From Cladosporium sp. IMV 00045 (taxonomy: Eukaryota > Ascomycota > Dothideomycetes > Cladosporiales > Cladosporiaceae): 64,000 nucleotides of DNA. The translations under genes and the position numbers were made by a program. The notes beneath the pieces were generated by a model. That model saw only the letters and a program-made list of their open reading frames with translations. It made no database searches and was not told the origin of the DNA. The stretch covers positions 1 through 64,000 of the forward strand of contig MSJI02000661.1 in the NCBI GenBank assembly GCA_001931905.2, in the 5' to 3' direction. Position 1 is the first letter of the stretch; every line of letters begins with the position of its first letter. Below, in pieces: positions 63,361-64,000 of this stretch.

Positions 63361-64000
63361 ATGGCAAACACGCTTGCTGATCACAACAAAATCGTCGAAG
63401 TCTCCAAGAACTTCCGCGATTATCTGATTCCATTGGACCACCCAAGACTGCACCCTAACGATCGAGATGCCAGAACGCATGGGAAAGGTGTGCTAGGGAA
63501 TGAACAGATCTTCCTCACTCCTGTTGCGAGAGGATGGCTCGAAAACTACCAAAAACCTTATCATGGATTCACAACCGACGGCACTGTAAGGCAAGGACTT
63601 TGGCAGGCTGATCCGAATGCCAATGGACCTACGAAAGAGATGGTGGAGGCTGCGAAGAACTTGCTGAATGTGGCGGCAGAGAGCGAGAAGAAAGACTTCA
63701 CTTACCCTGTCGATGCGAAGGAGTGGCGGAGCTGGTCGAATCCAGAGGTCTGTACTTTCCTCCCATTCGAGAGGTAAAGGGCAGCATATTGACTTTCCAC
63801 AGGTGATTGTCGTTGATTCTGGCGTTCGCATAGAAGACATGCAAAAGCAGACACGGGATGCCGTTCACGAGCTACTGAAGGCCAGTCTTTCAGAAGAAGG
63901 CTACGCAAAAGTCTGGACAGCTATGCTCACCAACGCCTTCCTCGGAGAATTGACCACGCTCAAAAACGTGATGAACACAGACAGCTACCACTTCTGCTTC
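63361..64000 (+). CDS. DUF3500 family protein, truncated by the window end
   Basis: Exon 1 (63361-63747), a 55-nt intron (GTCTGT donor, CCACAG acceptor) and exon 2 from 63803 to the window edge give the first 195 residues. Motifs remembered from the fungal DUF3500 family are present in order: FRDYL near the start, PYHGFTTDGTVRQGLW, a segment resembling YPVDAKEWRSWSNPE across the intron, and FLGELTTL with a following SYHFCF. Function is unknown; no signal peptide is seen. The rest lies outside the window. Confidence 0.8.

Noticed and set aside
1..64000. CRISPR arrays, bacterial operons or prophage
   Set aside because: Spliced eukaryotic genes throughout; the periodic arrays have no identical direct repeats and no associated cas-like genes.

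Overview
The window is nuclear DNA of a filamentous ascomycete. Genes are compact, with short GT-AG introns of about 50-110 nt that often carry CTAAC/CTGAC branch sites. The recognisable products are eukaryotic housekeeping proteins with fungal architectures: recyclin-1, synaptojanin-type 5-phosphatase, FAP1/NF-X1, Cyp15-type cyclophilin, eIF2 gamma, Sec53, Ade17 and Dia2/Pof3. A Dothideomycete is likely, and a diploid or hybrid black yeast such as Hortaea is plausible, because two stretches occur as slightly diverged pairs. That species-level idea is inference only.

Layout. (1) 1-12463: single-pass membrane protein, RCY1 (minus), small RS-rich protein, a degenerate repeat array, and an INP5x 5-phosphatase cut by a 20-N gap. 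(2) 12484-24076: the same four genes and array again, now with a complete INP5x. (3) 24077-26458: gene-poor. (4) 26459-49110: single-copy genes for a rhodopsin-like membrane protein, GH79 glycosidase, SDR, UMP/CMP kinase with an upstream mitochondrial-type ORF, GST, FAP1 (one-base frameshift), Cyp15-like cyclophilin, secreted PLA2, DnaJ, GCD11, SEC53 and ADE17. (5) 49111-54065: a broken small gene, two more degenerate arrays and a DIA2-like gene cut by a second 20-N gap. (6) 54086-60981: the ADE17 5' part, the same small gene intact, both arrays and a complete DIA2. (7) 60982-64000: an FAD monooxygenase divergent from a DUF3500 gene that runs off the end.

Both duplications have the signature of two allelic or homeologous contigs placed end to end. 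The left contig stops inside a gene that the right contig carries whole, and the right contig starts inside a gene that the left contig carries whole. The true locus probably has one copy per haplotype. Because both versions are present, they can be compared: real genes differ by about 1-4% of residues, and one small gene is intact in one copy and doubly broken in the other.

The most unusual content is three intergenic arrays with near-exact unit spacing (119-121 bp switching to 86-88 bp; 87-89 bp; 96-98 bp) but strongly diverged unit sequence. They lie directly upstream of INP5x and DIA2, are rich in GATA/TATC cores, and are kept in both copies with different unit numbers. I know of no described family that matches them.
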